In this document: positions 9,481 through 18,967 of the stretch, piece after piece
Position numbering within the stretch: position 1 is the first letter of the stretch
Layout of the letters: every line of letters starts with the position of its first letter
NCBI GenBank assembly: GCA_019237215.1
Contig: JAFAHL010000227.1
Span: 1 to 33,053 of the forward strand
Length of the DNA: 33,053 nucleotides
Reading direction: 5' to 3'
Origin: Hyphomicrobiales bacterium
GTDB lineage: Bacteria; Pseudomonadota; Alphaproteobacteria; Rhizobiales; Xanthobacteraceae
The notes under the pieces: generated by a model
What the model saw: the letters and a program-made list of their open reading frames with translations, nothing else
Databases searched by the model: none
What the model was told of the DNA's origin: nothing
Made by a program: the position numbers and the translations under genes

Positions 9481-11280
9481 GTGAGAGCCCCGTCCGAACC
9501 AGTCAAAGGCGGCTCCGCAGACGTGGAGGAGTTTGCCCGCAACATCGCCCGCATGATCGAAGAAGGCGGCAAGGCCTTGGCCGCCTACCTCAAGCCGCGC
9601 GAAGAAGGCCGCCACGACGATCAATATGCCGAGGTCACCGATGTGGTGAAAACGATCGGCCAGGTGGCGGATTATTGGCTGCGCGATCCGCAGCGCGCGC
9701 TCGAACTGCAATCGAGCTTGGGCAAAGCTTATCTCGACCTGTGGGCGAACACGGTCAAGCGCATGGCCGGCGAGCAGGTGCAGCCGGTCGTCCGGCCCGA
9801 GCCCAGGGACGAGCGCTTTGCCGACCCCGAGTGGTCGAGCAACCAGTTCTTCGATTTTCTCAAGCAGGCCTATCTCTTGACGGTGCAATGGGCGAACCGG
9901 CTGGTGCGCGACGCCCAAGGGATCGATCCCCATACCCGGCAGAAGGCGGATTTCTACGTGCGCCAGATCGCCAACGCGATCGCGCCCTCCAATTTCGTCC
10001 TCACCAACCCGGAGCTTTTGCGCGAAACACTCGCCTCGAACGCCGGCAATCTCGTGCGGGGAATGCACATGCTGGCCGAGGACATCGCGGCCGGGCGCGG
10101 CGACCTCAAGATCCGTCAGTCCAGATCCGAAATGTTCGAGGTCGGCCGCAATCTCGCGCTCACGCCCGGCAAGGTGATTTTCGAAAACGAGCTGATGCAA
10201 CTGATCCAATACGCGCCCACGACCCCAACCGTGCTCAAGCGGCCGGTTCTGATCGTGCCGCCGTGGATCAACAAGTTCTACATCCTCGACCTGATGCCGG
10301 AAAAATCCTTCATCAAGTGGTGTGTGGACCAGGGACTGACGGTATTCGTCATTTCCTGGGTAAATCCGGACTCAAAGCTCGCCCAGAAGAGCTTCGAAGA
10401 CTACATGCGCGAGGGCCCGCTCGCCGCGCTCGACGTCATCGAAAGGGCGACAGGCGAGCGCGAGGTCAACGCGATCGGCTATTGCGTCGGCGGGACGCTT
10501 TTGGTCGTCACGCTCGCCTACATGGCGAGCACGCGCGATCAACGCGTCGCTTCGGCGACCCTTTTCGCCGCGCAGATCGATTTCACCCATGCCGGCGATC
10601 TCAAGGTCTTCGTCGACGAGGAGCAGATCGCGGCGCGCGAGCGTGAAATGAGCGAGCGGGGCTATCTCGAAGGCAAGAAAATGGCAACCGCCTTCAACCT
10701 GCTGCGCTCGAATGATCTGATCTGGCCTTACGTCATCAACAACTATCTCAAGGGCAAGGAGCCGGCTCCATTCGACCTCTTGTACTGGAACTCGGATGCG
10801 ACGCGGATGCCGGCCGCGAACCACTCATTCTATCTGCGCAATTGCTATCTGGAGAACCGGCTCAGCAAGGGCGAGATGGTGATCGGCGGCAAGAAGCTCG
10901 ACCTCAAGAGCGTGACGGTTCCGATCTACAATCTGGCCACGCGCGAGGATCACATCGCGCCCGCGCGCTCGGTGTTGCTCGGCTCGAAGTTCTTCGGGGG
11001 ACCCGTGCGCTTCGTGCTGGCCGGTTCGGGTCACATTGCCGGGGTCGTCAATCCTCCCGACAAGATGAAGTACCAGTACTGGACCGGACCAAAACCGACC
11101 AGCGCCAACCTCGACCGGTGGCTCGCCAAGGCGAAGGAGCATGCGGGCTCGTGGTGGCCGGACTGGCTCGCGTGGATCAAAGCCCGCAATTCGGCCGAGG
11201 TCCCCGCGCGCGAGCCCGGCGGCGGCAAGCTCGCTGCGCTGGAGGACGCGCCGGGAAGCTATGTTAGGGTCAGAGATTGA
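9481..11280 (+). CDS. phaC: Class I poly(R)-hydroxyalkanoate synthase
   Basis: Lipase-like box [11 protein letters not shown] with catalytic Cys, [19 protein letters not shown]-terminal [12 protein letters not shown] and [14 protein letters not shown] start. Confidence 0.96.
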   Translation: MRAPSEPVKGGSADVEEFARNIARMIEEGGKALAAYLKPREEGRHDDQYAEVTDVVKTIGQVADYWLRDPQRALELQSSLGKAYLDLWANTVKRMAGEQVQPVVRPEPRDERFADPEWSSNQFFDFLKQAYLLTVQWANRLVRDAQGIDPHTRQKADFYVRQIANAIAPSNFVLTNPELLRETLASNAGNLVRGMHMLAEDIAAGRGDLKIRQSRSEMFEVGRNLALTPGKVIFENELMQLIQYAPTTPTVLKRPVLIVPPWINKFYILDLMPEKSFIKWCVDQGLTVFVISWVNPDSKLAQKSFEDYMREGPLAALDVIERATGEREVNAIGYCVGGTLLVVTLAYMASTRDQRVASATLFAAQIDFTHAGDLKVFVDEEQIAAREREMSERGYLEGKKMATAFNLLRSNDLIWPYVINNYLKGKEPAPFDLLYWNSDATRMPAANHSFYLRNCYLENRLSKGEMVIGGKKLDLKSVTVPIYNLATREDHIAPARSVLLGSKFFGGPVRFVLAGSGHIAGVVNPPDKMKYQYWTGPKPTSANLDRWLAKAKEHAGSWWPDWLAWIKARNSAEVPAREPGGGKLAALEDAPGSYVRVRD

Positions 11281-11350
11281 AGCCCGGATGCCATTGCGCC
11301 GACCGACCGGGCGTGCAGGATCTTACATCTGTTCACAGCGGAGACCCCCA

Positions 11351-12256
11351 ATGCATCGCAAAATGCTGCTCTCGATGATCGCGACGGCGACCTTCGCCGC
11401 CGGTCCAACGCTCGCGCAGGACCTCACCGGCACGCTCAAGAAGATCAAGGACACCGGCACGATCACGCTCGGCCACCGCGAGTCCTCGGTGCCGTTCTCC
11501 TACTACGACGACAAGCAGCAGGTCGTGGGCTACGCCATGGATCTGTGCGCGCGGATCGTCGATGGGGTGAAGAAAGACCTCAAGCTTGCGAACCTTGAAA
11601 CCAAGCTCAACCCGGTCACATCCGCCACGCGCATCCCGTTGATAGCCAACGGCACCGTCGACCTCGAATGCGGCTCGACCACCAACAATTTCGAGCGCCA
11701 GAAGCAGGTCTCGTTCACCATCACGCATTTCGTCACCGCGAACCGCTTCGTGTCGAAGAAGTCGGCGAACCTGAAGACGGTCGACGACCTCAAGGGCAAG
11801 ACCATCGTGTCGACCTCCGGCACCACCAATATCAAGCAGATCACCGAGATCGGGGCACAGAAGGGCCTCAACCTCAACATCCTCGCCGCCAAGGACCACG
11901 CCGAGGCGTTCCTGATGGTCGAGACCGGCCGCGCGGCTGCCTTCGTCATGGACGACATTCTGCTCTACAGCCTGGTCGCCGGATCGAAGTCGCCGAACGA
12001 TTATACGATCTCCGCCGACGCGCTTTCGGTCGAGCCCTACGCCATCATGCTCCGCCGCGACGATGCTCCATTCAAGAAAGTCGTCGATGAGGCCATGATC
12101 GCCACCTATCGCAGCGGCGCGATCAACCCGATCTACGACAAGTGGTTCCTCCAGCCGATCCCGCCCAAGGGGCTCAACCTGAACGTGCCGATGAGCGACG
12201 CCTTCAAGAAGGTGGTTGCCAGCCCGACCGACAGCGGCGACCCGGCGGTGTATTGA
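11351..12256 (+). CDS. gltI: Amino-acid ABC transporter substrate-binding protein, glutamate/aspartate type
   Basis: Signal peptide MHRKMLLSMIATATFAAGPTLAQ; HRESSVPFSYYDDKQQVVGYAMDLC, ECGSTTNNFERQKQVSF, YAIMLRRDDAPFKKVVDEAM; followed by permease and ATPase genes. Confidence 0.9.
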   Translation: MHRKMLLSMIATATFAAGPTLAQDLTGTLKKIKDTGTITLGHRESSVPFSYYDDKQQVVGYAMDLCARIVDGVKKDLKLANLETKLNPVTSATRIPLIANGTVDLECGSTTNNFERQKQVSFTITHFVTANRFVSKKSANLKTVDDLKGKTIVSTSGTTNIKQITEIGAQKGLNLNILAAKDHAEAFLMVETGRAAAFVMDDILLYSLVAGSKSPNDYTISADALSVEPYAIMLRRDDAPFKKVVDEAMIATYRSGAINPIYDKWFLQPIPPKGLNLNVPMSDAFKKVVASPTDSGDPAVY

Positions 12257-12275
12257 CCGCCGTCATCAGCCATCG

Positions 12276-12320
12276 GACATCGCTGATCAGGCACACCGTC
12301 TCGTCTTGATCACCGATGTC
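12276..12320 (+). other. Intercistronic stem-loop between gltI and gltJ
   Basis: GACATCGCTGATCA (12276-12289), 17-nt loop, TGATCACCGATGTC (12307-12320): 14-nt arms with one mismatch, 20 nt after the gltI stop. Confidence 0.65.
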
Positions 12321-12351
12321 GGGTGAGCACTCCGTGGTGAGGGGGGGCTGC

Positions 12352-13101
12352 ATGAATTACAACTGGAACTGGGGCATCTTCTTTCAGACGTCGCCGGATG
12401 GGGTGCATACCTATCTGGAGACGCTCCTCATGGGCACCGGGTGGACGCTCGCAACCGCGCTCAGCGCGTGGTGCCTGGCGCTCGCCATGGGATCGCTGAT
12501 TGGCGTCATTCGCACCACGGCCAATCCGTGGCTGGTCCGGCTCGGCAACGCCTACGTGGAATTGTTCCGCAACATCCCGCTGCTGGTGCAGATGTTCCTG
12601 TGGTATTTCGTGCTGCCCGAGCTCCTGCCGACCAGCCTGGGAGATTGGCTCAAGCAGCTTCCCGACGCCTCGTTCTACACGGCGGTGGTTTCGCTAGGCT
12701 TCTACACCTCGGCACGCATCGCCGAGCAGGTGCGCGCAGGCATCTTGAGTCTCGCTCGCGGCCAGGGCTGGGCTGCCCTCGCGCTTGGCCTCACGCCGGC
12801 GCAGTCCTACGTCCATGTGCTGTTGCCGATGGCATATCGCGTCATCCTGCCGCCGCTGACGTCCGAATTTCTCAACATCATCAAGAACAGCGCGGTCGCG
12901 CTCACCATCGGGCTCATGGAGCTCACCGCACGGGCGCGGGCCATGCAGGAATTCTCGTTCCAGGTATTCGAGGCCTTTACTGCCGCCACCGTCATCTACC
13001 TCATAATCAACATCGTGGTGACCTTCGGCATGCGCTGGGTCGAGCGGCGGGCAGCCGTGCCCGGCTTCATCGGCGCCGCACCCGCGGCGGCCGCGCACTG
13101 A
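12352..13101 (+). CDS. gltJ: Amino-acid ABC transporter permease, GltJ-type
   Basis: MNYNWNWGIFFQTSPDG start; HisMQ-type permease (NAYVELFRNIPLLVQMFLWYFVLPELLP, EQVRAGILSLARGQGWAALALGLTPAQ). Confidence 0.88.
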   Translation: MNYNWNWGIFFQTSPDGVHTYLETLLMGTGWTLATALSAWCLALAMGSLIGVIRTTANPWLVRLGNAYVELFRNIPLLVQMFLWYFVLPELLPTSLGDWLKQLPDASFYTAVVSLGFYTSARIAEQVRAGILSLARGQGWAALALGLTPAQSYVHVLLPMAYRVILPPLTSEFLNIIKNSAVALTIGLMELTARARAMQEFSFQVFEAFTAATVIYLIINIVVTFGMRWVERRAAVPGFIGAAPAAAAH

Positions 13102-13109
13102 GGCGATCG

Positions 13110-13802
13110 ATGTTCGCGGATTTCGACTTCGACGTCATCATTCGCTCGCTGCCCTACCTGTTCTACGACGGCATGACCTTCACGCTGATGCTGACCGCGC
13201 TGGCGACATGCGGCGGCATCATTTTCGGCACGCTGCTCGCCATGATGCGGCTGTCAGGCGTTGCTCCGCTCTCGCTGCTCGCCGCCGGCTACGTGAACCT
13301 GATGCGAGCGGTGCCGCTGGTGCTGGTGATCTTTTGGTTCTACTTCCTCGTTCCTTTCATCGGTCAGTGGGTCACCGGCGCCTCGCGGCCGATCCAGGTC
13401 GGAGCGTTCGCCTCCTCCCTCGTGACCTTCACGCTGTTCGAAGCCGCCTATTTCGCCGAGATCATGCGCGCGGGGATCCAGTCGATCCGGCGCGGTCAAG
13501 TGCAGGCGGCGCAGGCGCTCGGCATGACCTACTTGCAGACGATGGGCTACATCGTGCTGCCGCAGGCGTTCCGCAACATGCTGCCCGTGCTGCTCACCCA
13601 AACCATCATCCTGTTCCAGGACACGTCGCTCGTTTATGTGCTCTCGATCACGGACTTCCTCGGCGCAGCATCGAAGGTAGCGCAGCGCGACGGGCGCCTG
13701 GTAGAGATGTATTTGTTCGCCGCATCGGTCTATTTCGTGATCTCGTTCGCGGCCTCGCTGCTCGTGCGTCGGCTGCAGAGGCGGGTCGCGATCATCCGCT
13801 GA
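13110..13802 (+). CDS. gltK: Amino-acid ABC transporter permease, GltK-type
   Basis: MFADFDFDVIIRSLPYLFYDGMTFTLMLT; GYVNLMRAVPLVLVIFWFYFLVPF; EIMRAGIQSIRRGQVQAAQALGMTYLQTM. Confidence 0.88.
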   Translation: MFADFDFDVIIRSLPYLFYDGMTFTLMLTALATCGGIIFGTLLAMMRLSGVAPLSLLAAGYVNLMRAVPLVLVIFWFYFLVPFIGQWVTGASRPIQVGAFASSLVTFTLFEAAYFAEIMRAGIQSIRRGQVQAAQALGMTYLQTMGYIVLPQAFRNMLPVLLTQTIILFQDTSLVYVLSITDFLGAASKVAQRDGRLVEMYLFAASVYFVISFAASLLVRRLQRRVAIIR

Positions 13803-13811
13803 GGACCTGCC

Positions 13812-14540
13812 ATGATCACGCTCAGCAAAGTCAGCAAGTGGTATCCCAACTTTCAGGTGCTAAATCAGTGCTCGACGGAAGTCGCCAAGGGCGAAGTCGT
13901 CGTGGTGTGTGGTCCATCGGGTTCCGGCAAGTCGACGCTCATCAAATGCGTCAACGGGCTCGAACCGTTCCAGGAGGGCGCCATCACGGTCGCCGGCATT
14001 TCCCTGAACGACCCCAAGACCGACCTGCCGAAGCTGCGCGCCCGCATCGGCATGGTATTTCAGCATTTCGAGCTGTTCCCGCATCTCACCGTGACGCGCA
14101 ATCTCGAACTGGCGCAGATCAAGGTGCTCGGCCGCAGCCAGGATGAGGCGGCGGCGAAAGGCATGCGCCTGCTCGAACGTGTCGGTTTGAGCGCGCACGC
14201 TCGCAAGTATCCGGGCGAGCTTTCCGGCGGACAGCAGCAGCGGGTCGCGATTGCGCGTGCGCTCGCCATGGATCCGATCGCCATGCTGTTCGATGAGCCG
14301 ACTTCCGCGCTCGACCCCGAGATGATCAACGAGGTGCTCGACGTCATGGTGGCGCTCGCCAAGGAAGGCATGACCATGATGGTGGTCACCCACGAAATGG
14401 GTTTTGCACGCAGGGTGGCCCACCGGGTGGTGTTCATGGACAAGGGCCAGATCGTCGAAGACGCGCCGACGCCCGAATTCTTCGGCAAGCCGCGCAGCGA
14501 GCGCGCCCAGGCTTTTCTGTCGAAGATTTTGCAGCATTGA
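13812..14540 (+). CDS. gltL: Amino-acid ABC transporter ATP-binding protein, GltL-type
   Basis: Walker A GPSGSGKSTLIKC, signature LSGGQQQRVAIARALAMDP, Walker B AMLFDEPTSALDPE. Confidence 0.93.
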   Translation: MITLSKVSKWYPNFQVLNQCSTEVAKGEVVVVCGPSGSGKSTLIKCVNGLEPFQEGAITVAGISLNDPKTDLPKLRARIGMVFQHFELFPHLTVTRNLELAQIKVLGRSQDEAAAKGMRLLERVGLSAHARKYPGELSGGQQQRVAIARALAMDPIAMLFDEPTSALDPEMINEVLDVMVALAKEGMTMMVVTHEMGFARRVAHRVVFMDKGQIVEDAPTPEFFGKPRSERAQAFLSKILQH

Positions 14541-14571
14541 AGCGCGCGGCCGGCGCTGCGTGCGACGGCCT

Positions 14572-14595
14572 CGCGTTCCCGCGATCGAGAACGCG
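14572..14595. terminator. Candidate bidirectional hairpin between convergent gltL and argC
   Basis: CGCGTTC-ccgcgatcga-GAACGCG perfect 7-bp arms in the 74-bp convergent intergenic region; no T-run. Confidence 0.4.
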
Positions 14596-14614
14596 CGCAG
14601 AGCCACTCAACTCA

Positions 14615-15670
14615 TCACGGAAACAGCGCGACCTGCTCGAGCCCCAGCGTCTCAGGAAAGCCGAGCATGAGGTTCATGTTCTGCACGGCTTGGCCGGAGG
14701 CGCCCTTGGCAAGGTTGTCGAGCGCCGAGCAGATGATGGCGCGGCCTTCGACCCGGTCGTTCGCCACTCCGATGAACGTCATGTTGGAGCCGCGCACATG
14801 GCGGGTTTGCGGCATTTCGCCGAACGGCAGAACATGCACGAACGGCTCCCCCGCGTAAGACTTCAACAGGATCGCATGCAGATCTTGGGGCGAGGTCCTG
14901 AGCCCGCGCACGTAGATCGTCGACAGGATTCCCCGGTTCATGGGCACGAGATGCGGCGTGAAGCTGACGATGACGTCGCGCCCCGCAGCCTTGGAAAATT
15001 CCTGATCGAGCTCCGCCATGTGGCGGTGATGGCCCACGCCGTAGGGATGGAAGCCCTCCGAGACCTCCGAGAACAGCATCTCCTCTTTCGCCGCCCTCCC
15101 CGCCCCGGTCATGCCCGATTTGGCGTCGATCACGATCTCGTCGGGATCGATGGCCTTCGCGCGCAAGAGCGGGATGAGGGGCAGCTCCGCGCAGCTCGTG
15201 TAGCAGCCGGGGTTGGCGACCAGCCGCGCGGTCTTGATCTTGTGGCGGTAGATTTCCGTAAGCCCATAGACCGCCTCCTTTTGCAGGTCCGAGGCATGGT
15301 GCTCGTGGCCATACCAGCGGGCATAGGCGGCGGTGTCGCCGAGGCGAAAATCGGCGGAGAGATCGACCACCTTGGTGGTCGGAGCCTTGGCGAGCAAGTC
15401 CTTGATGACCGTCTGCGTGGTCGCGTGCGGCAGCGCGCAGAAGGCAAGGTCGAGCGCGGCCTTCTTCCAATCGACGCCATCGATCGCAACGAGCTTCGGC
15501 AGCGCATAGGGCGAGAACTGCGGGAAGACTTGACGCATGTGCTGGCCGGCGCGGCGCTCCGCGGTGAGCAGCGCGATCTCGACCCGCGGATGGGGAATGA
15601 GGAGCCGCAGCAGCTCCGCACCGGTATAGCCGGACGCGCCGAGCACGCCGATCTTAGCCTTGTCAGCCAT
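14615..15670 (-). CDS. argC: N-acetyl-gamma-glutamyl-phosphate reductase
   Basis: GVLGASGYTGAELLRLL, FCALPHATTQ, active-site region LVANPGCYTSCAELPLIPLL, GVGHHRHMAE. Confidence 0.96.
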   Translation of the reverse strand: MADKAKIGVLGASGYTGAELLRLLIPHPRVEIALLTAERRAGQHMRQVFPQFSPYALPKLVAIDGVDWKKAALDLAFCALPHATTQTVIKDLLAKAPTTKVVDLSADFRLGDTAAYARWYGHEHHASDLQKEAVYGLTEIYRHKIKTARLVANPGCYTSCAELPLIPLLRAKAIDPDEIVIDAKSGMTGAGRAAKEEMLFSEVSEGFHPYGVGHHRHMAELDQEFSKAAGRDVIVSFTPHLVPMNRGILSTIYVRGLRTSPQDLHAILLKSYAGEPFVHVLPFGEMPQTRHVRGSNMTFIGVANDRVEGRAIICSALDNLAKGASGQAVQNMNLMLGFPETLGLEQVALFP

Positions 15671-16337
15671 GGCTCAAGTCCTTCCCGTCGGTCGCCTGTT
15701 CGTATGCCAAGTGCGGCCGCAACGCGACCATCCGTGCTGCAATCGCGTGCGCGGACGGCCTGTTCTGCTCGCGCAGCGCGCGGACAACGGCGACGTGATC
15801 GGCATCGGCCTTGTGCTGATTGAGCTTGAAGCTGCCCTCGACGGTCTCGATCGTCATCTCGATCGCGACAATCGACTCCATCAGCGTCGCGCGACGTTGC
15901 GATGACAACATGCCGTCAGCGACCCAGGGCGGCTTCGGCGCCAGGGCCGATTCGAATTGCGCCGCAAGACGATCGAGATGGTCGGCCGTGTGGGAGGCCG
16001 GGACAACATGCACGGGCCCGGAGAGCTGCACGGTCTCGTAGAGCCAAGTCGGCACCTGCTCGGCACTCGCGTACCAATGCGGCGATACATAAGCATCGTC
16101 GCCGGCAACGGCAATCAGCCATGGTCCACCTTTGGTCGCGAGATGGGCGAGCGGATTGGGGCGTGCGACATGAAATTGGAGGCGCGGCAGCCGGCCGTTC
16201 GCTTCCATCACATGGAACGGCAGCAGCGCCGCCACCGGGCGGCCGCCTTCACAAGCGATCACTTGGCCGAAGCCGCGCGCGGCCGCAAACGCAAGGCCGA
16301 CGGCGTGGTGAATCTTGAAAGCGGGGTGGACGTACAT
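15663..16337 (-). CDS. PaiB-like FMN-binding regulatory protein
   Basis: MYVHPAFKIHH start; HVARPNPLAHL, GGPWLIAVAGDDAYVSPHWYAS, VPTWLYETVQLSGPVHVV are typical of PaiB. Overlaps the argC start by 8 bp. Confidence 0.88.
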   Translation of the reverse strand: MYVHPAFKIHHAVGLAFAAARGFGQVIACEGGRPVAALLPFHVMEANGRLPRLQFHVARPNPLAHLATKGGPWLIAVAGDDAYVSPHWYASAEQVPTWLYETVQLSGPVHVVPASHTADHLDRLAAQFESALAPKPPWVADGMLSSQRRATLMESIVAIEMTIETVEGSFKLNQHKADADHVAVVRALREQNRPSAHAIAARMVALRPHLAYEQATDGKDLSHG

Positions 16338-16399
16338 GGTCGCGCTCCGATGCGAGAGGCGGCCGGAGCTCGGTCATGGCGCGGGGGTCGAGAGACGAT

Positions 16400-16465
16400 G
16401 TGCCGCGGAGCCGAGTCCGGCGGCACGGGTGATGATCACGCGCGATCGCGCGCCCGTGCCGCGGA
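16400..16465. promoter_or_regulatory. Three-segment competing inverted-repeat structure in a divergent intergenic region
   Basis: GTGCCGCGGA (16400-16409), TCCGGCGGCACGGG (16416-16429), CCCGTGCCGCGGA (16453-16465); 14-bp palindrome CGCGCGATCGCGCG (16439-16452) inside the second loop. Confidence 0.6.
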
Positions 16466-16634
16466 AGCGCGGCGGCGCAACAATGCGTGGCGAGCGATCA
16501 TCGTCATGGGCCGCCGCTATAGACGCCAACACGGTGTCCGTCAAGCGCACGCGCACACCCGCGCGGCCCAGCCATGGACGACGACCGAAGCGCCCGCTAT
16601 TTCGCCCACCAACGCAACGCGATAAGGCTAGGAG

Positions 16635-18890
16635 ATGGGGATCGCCGACCAGCCAGCGAGCCAAACGACCCAGGGCGCGACGTCCAGGCGCGCCATGCTG
16701 CTCGCGACGTTTACCGCCGCCATCACCCTCAGCGCCGCGTTGCTGTTCATGGTGCAGCCGATGTTTACCAAGATGGTGCTGCCCCGTTTTGGCGGCGCGC
16801 CGTCGGTGTGGTCGGTGGCCATCGTGTACTTCCAGACCGCGCTGCTCGCGGGCTACGCCTACGCCCACTTGCTGACGCGCTACGCGGGCCCTCGCGTGTC
16901 GGTCGTGATCCATCTCGCTGTGATGGTCGCCGCTGCATTCGCGCTGCCACTGTCGATCCCCACCGGCTGGGACCGCCCGCCGGCAGCAGCCGAAGCGCTG
17001 TGGCTGATGGGATTGTTCACGGCCTCGATCGGCCTGCCGTTTTTTGCGCTCGCCGCCAATAGCCCTTTGCTGCAGGCCTGGTTCGCGCGCACCGACCACC
17101 CCGCCGCGAAAGACCCCTATTTCCTCTATGCCGCCAGCAATGTCGGAAGCTTCCTCGCGCTCGTATCCTATCCGATCGTGATTGAGCCCTTCGTGCGGCT
17201 CGGCGACCAAGCATTGTCGTGGTCGATCGGCTTTTGCTCGCTCATTGCACTGCTCGCCGGCTGCGGGGCGCTGCGATGGCATTCGCCGCACGAAAATGTG
17301 CCTGCCGACAGCACTGCAGAGGCCCCGCCGAGCTGGAAGGACGCCGGCTTTTGGATGGCGCTCGCGGCGGTGCCCGCGGGCCTTCTCGTCGCGGTGACCG
17401 CGCATATTTCAACGGATGTGGCGGCGGTGCCGCTCCTTTGGGTTCTTCCGCTCGCGCTCTATCTCTTGACCTTCGTCATCGTGTTTGCACGCCAGCCGAT
17501 CATTCCGCACCGGCTCGTGGTCGCCGTGCAGCCTTTGTTCATCATCGCGCTCGTTGCCGTCATCATCTTCGATCCGATCAAGACCATCGTCGGGATCCTC
17601 GCCGTGCACCTCGCGGTGTTTTTCGTCAACGCGTTGATGTGCCATGGCGAGCTTGCGCGCACGAGGCCGGCGCCGCGATACCTCACCGCCTTCTACCTCT
17701 GGATATCGGCGGGCGGCGTGATCGGCGGCATCGGGGCCGGATTGATCGCGCCTTATGTGTTCAACTGGGTGGCGGAATATCCGATCCTGATTGCGCTTGC
17801 GGTGCTGTGCCGGCCGGGTATCGCGCTGCCGGGCCAGCGCCTTCAGCGCTACTTCCTCTTCGGCGGCCTTGCAGCCGCCGTGCTCGTCCTCATCGTCTGC
17901 GCGCTATATCCGGTCGTGCTCAGCGAGACCGCCTTCAACTGGACCGTGGCCACGCTCTTGGCCGCGAGCGCGTTGTTCTGGCGCGCGCCATTGCCGTTCG
18001 CCGCGACCATCGCCTTCATCCTTCTCGCCTATCACAGCATCGTCGAGCAACCCGGCACGACGTCGGTGCGCAGTTTCTTCGGCGTCGCCAAGATCACGGA
18101 GACCGCGGACGGCCAGTTCCGTCTTCTACAGCACGGGACCACGCTTCATGGCGGGCAGCGTATCCGCGAAGCCAACGGTCGGCTGGCGGCGATCGATCCG
18201 CCGGAACTGCTGCTTTACTACTGGGATGGTTCCGCCATCTCGGAGACCTTCGCGGCGGTGCGCGCGCGCCTCGACCGGCCGATCCGTTTTGCGGTGATAG
18301 GCCTTGGCGCAGGCTCGTTGGCCTGCCGCGCCGCGCCGGACGATACCGTGCATTATTATGAGATCGACCCTGCCATCATCCGCATTGCTCGCGACCCATA
18401 TCTGTTCAGTTTTCTGTGGGTGTGTCGCCCGGACGTGCCGATTATCCTCGGTGACGCGCGGCTCACGCTCGCCGAAGCGCCCGACGGCGCCTACGACCTC
18501 ATCGTCGTCGATGCCTTCTCCTCCGACGCGATCCCCATCCATCTGCTCACGCGTGAAGCCATGGCGATGTACCTCAAGAAGCTCAGTCCGCACGGGATGG
18601 TGGCGATGCACGTGTCGAACCGGCACCTCGAGCTCGCCTCGGTGGTCACCGGCATCGCCGCGGCGAACGGCCTGATCACGCGCGTCAGCGACAGCTCCGA
18701 CCTCGACGAGGCAGCCAATCCCTACAAGTTCGTCGGCACGGTCGCGGCGGTTGCGCGCAGCGAAGAGGATTTCGGCACGCTCAGGCAGGCGCGGGATTGG
18801 GCGCCCGCGGCGCCCGATCCGAGCCAATGGGTGTGGACCGACGATTATTGCAATATCGTCGGCGCGTTGCTGCGCAAGCTCAACGAGTGA
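16635..18890 (+). CDS. Fused multi-TM membrane protein / spermidine-synthase-like methyltransferase-fold protein
   Basis: About 450 aa of hydrophobic TM segments, then a Rossmann-like domain (FAVIGLGAGSLACRA, VHYYEIDPAIIRIA, ILGDARLTLAEAPDGAYDLIVVDAFSSDAIPIHLLTREA). Confidence 0.88.
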   Translation: MGIADQPASQTTQGATSRRAMLLATFTAAITLSAALLFMVQPMFTKMVLPRFGGAPSVWSVAIVYFQTALLAGYAYAHLLTRYAGPRVSVVIHLAVMVAAAFALPLSIPTGWDRPPAAAEALWLMGLFTASIGLPFFALAANSPLLQAWFARTDHPAAKDPYFLYAASNVGSFLALVSYPIVIEPFVRLGDQALSWSIGFCSLIALLAGCGALRWHSPHENVPADSTAEAPPSWKDAGFWMALAAVPAGLLVAVTAHISTDVAAVPLLWVLPLALYLLTFVIVFARQPIIPHRLVVAVQPLFIIALVAVIIFDPIKTIVGILAVHLAVFFVNALMCHGELARTRPAPRYLTAFYLWISAGGVIGGIGAGLIAPYVFNWVAEYPILIALAVLCRPGIALPGQRLQRYFLFGGLAAAVLVLIVCALYPVVLSETAFNWTVATLLAASALFWRAPLPFAATIAFILLAYHSIVEQPGTTSVRSFFGVAKITETADGQFRLLQHGTTLHGGQRIREANGRLAAIDPPELLLYYWDGSAISETFAAVRARLDRPIRFAVIGLGAGSLACRAAPDDTVHYYEIDPAIIRIARDPYLFSFLWVCRPDVPIILGDARLTLAEAPDGAYDLIVVDAFSSDAIPIHLLTREAMAMYLKKLSPHGMVAMHVSNRHLELASVVTGIAAANGLITRVSDSSDLDEAANPYKFVGTVAAVARSEEDFGTLRQARDWAPAAPDPSQWVWTDDYCNIVGALLRKLNE

Positions 18891-18967
18891 CGGGGGTCCG
18901 TCAGCGGAGGCAGGAGCCGGGCGGCGCAACCTGTCTGACCCCTGCGGCCGGAGGCTTGATCGTTCGA

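Noticed and set aside
11282-11312. GCCCGG-N19-CCGGGC dyad after phaC
   Set aside because: 6-bp stem, long loop, no U-tract; too weak to call a terminator.
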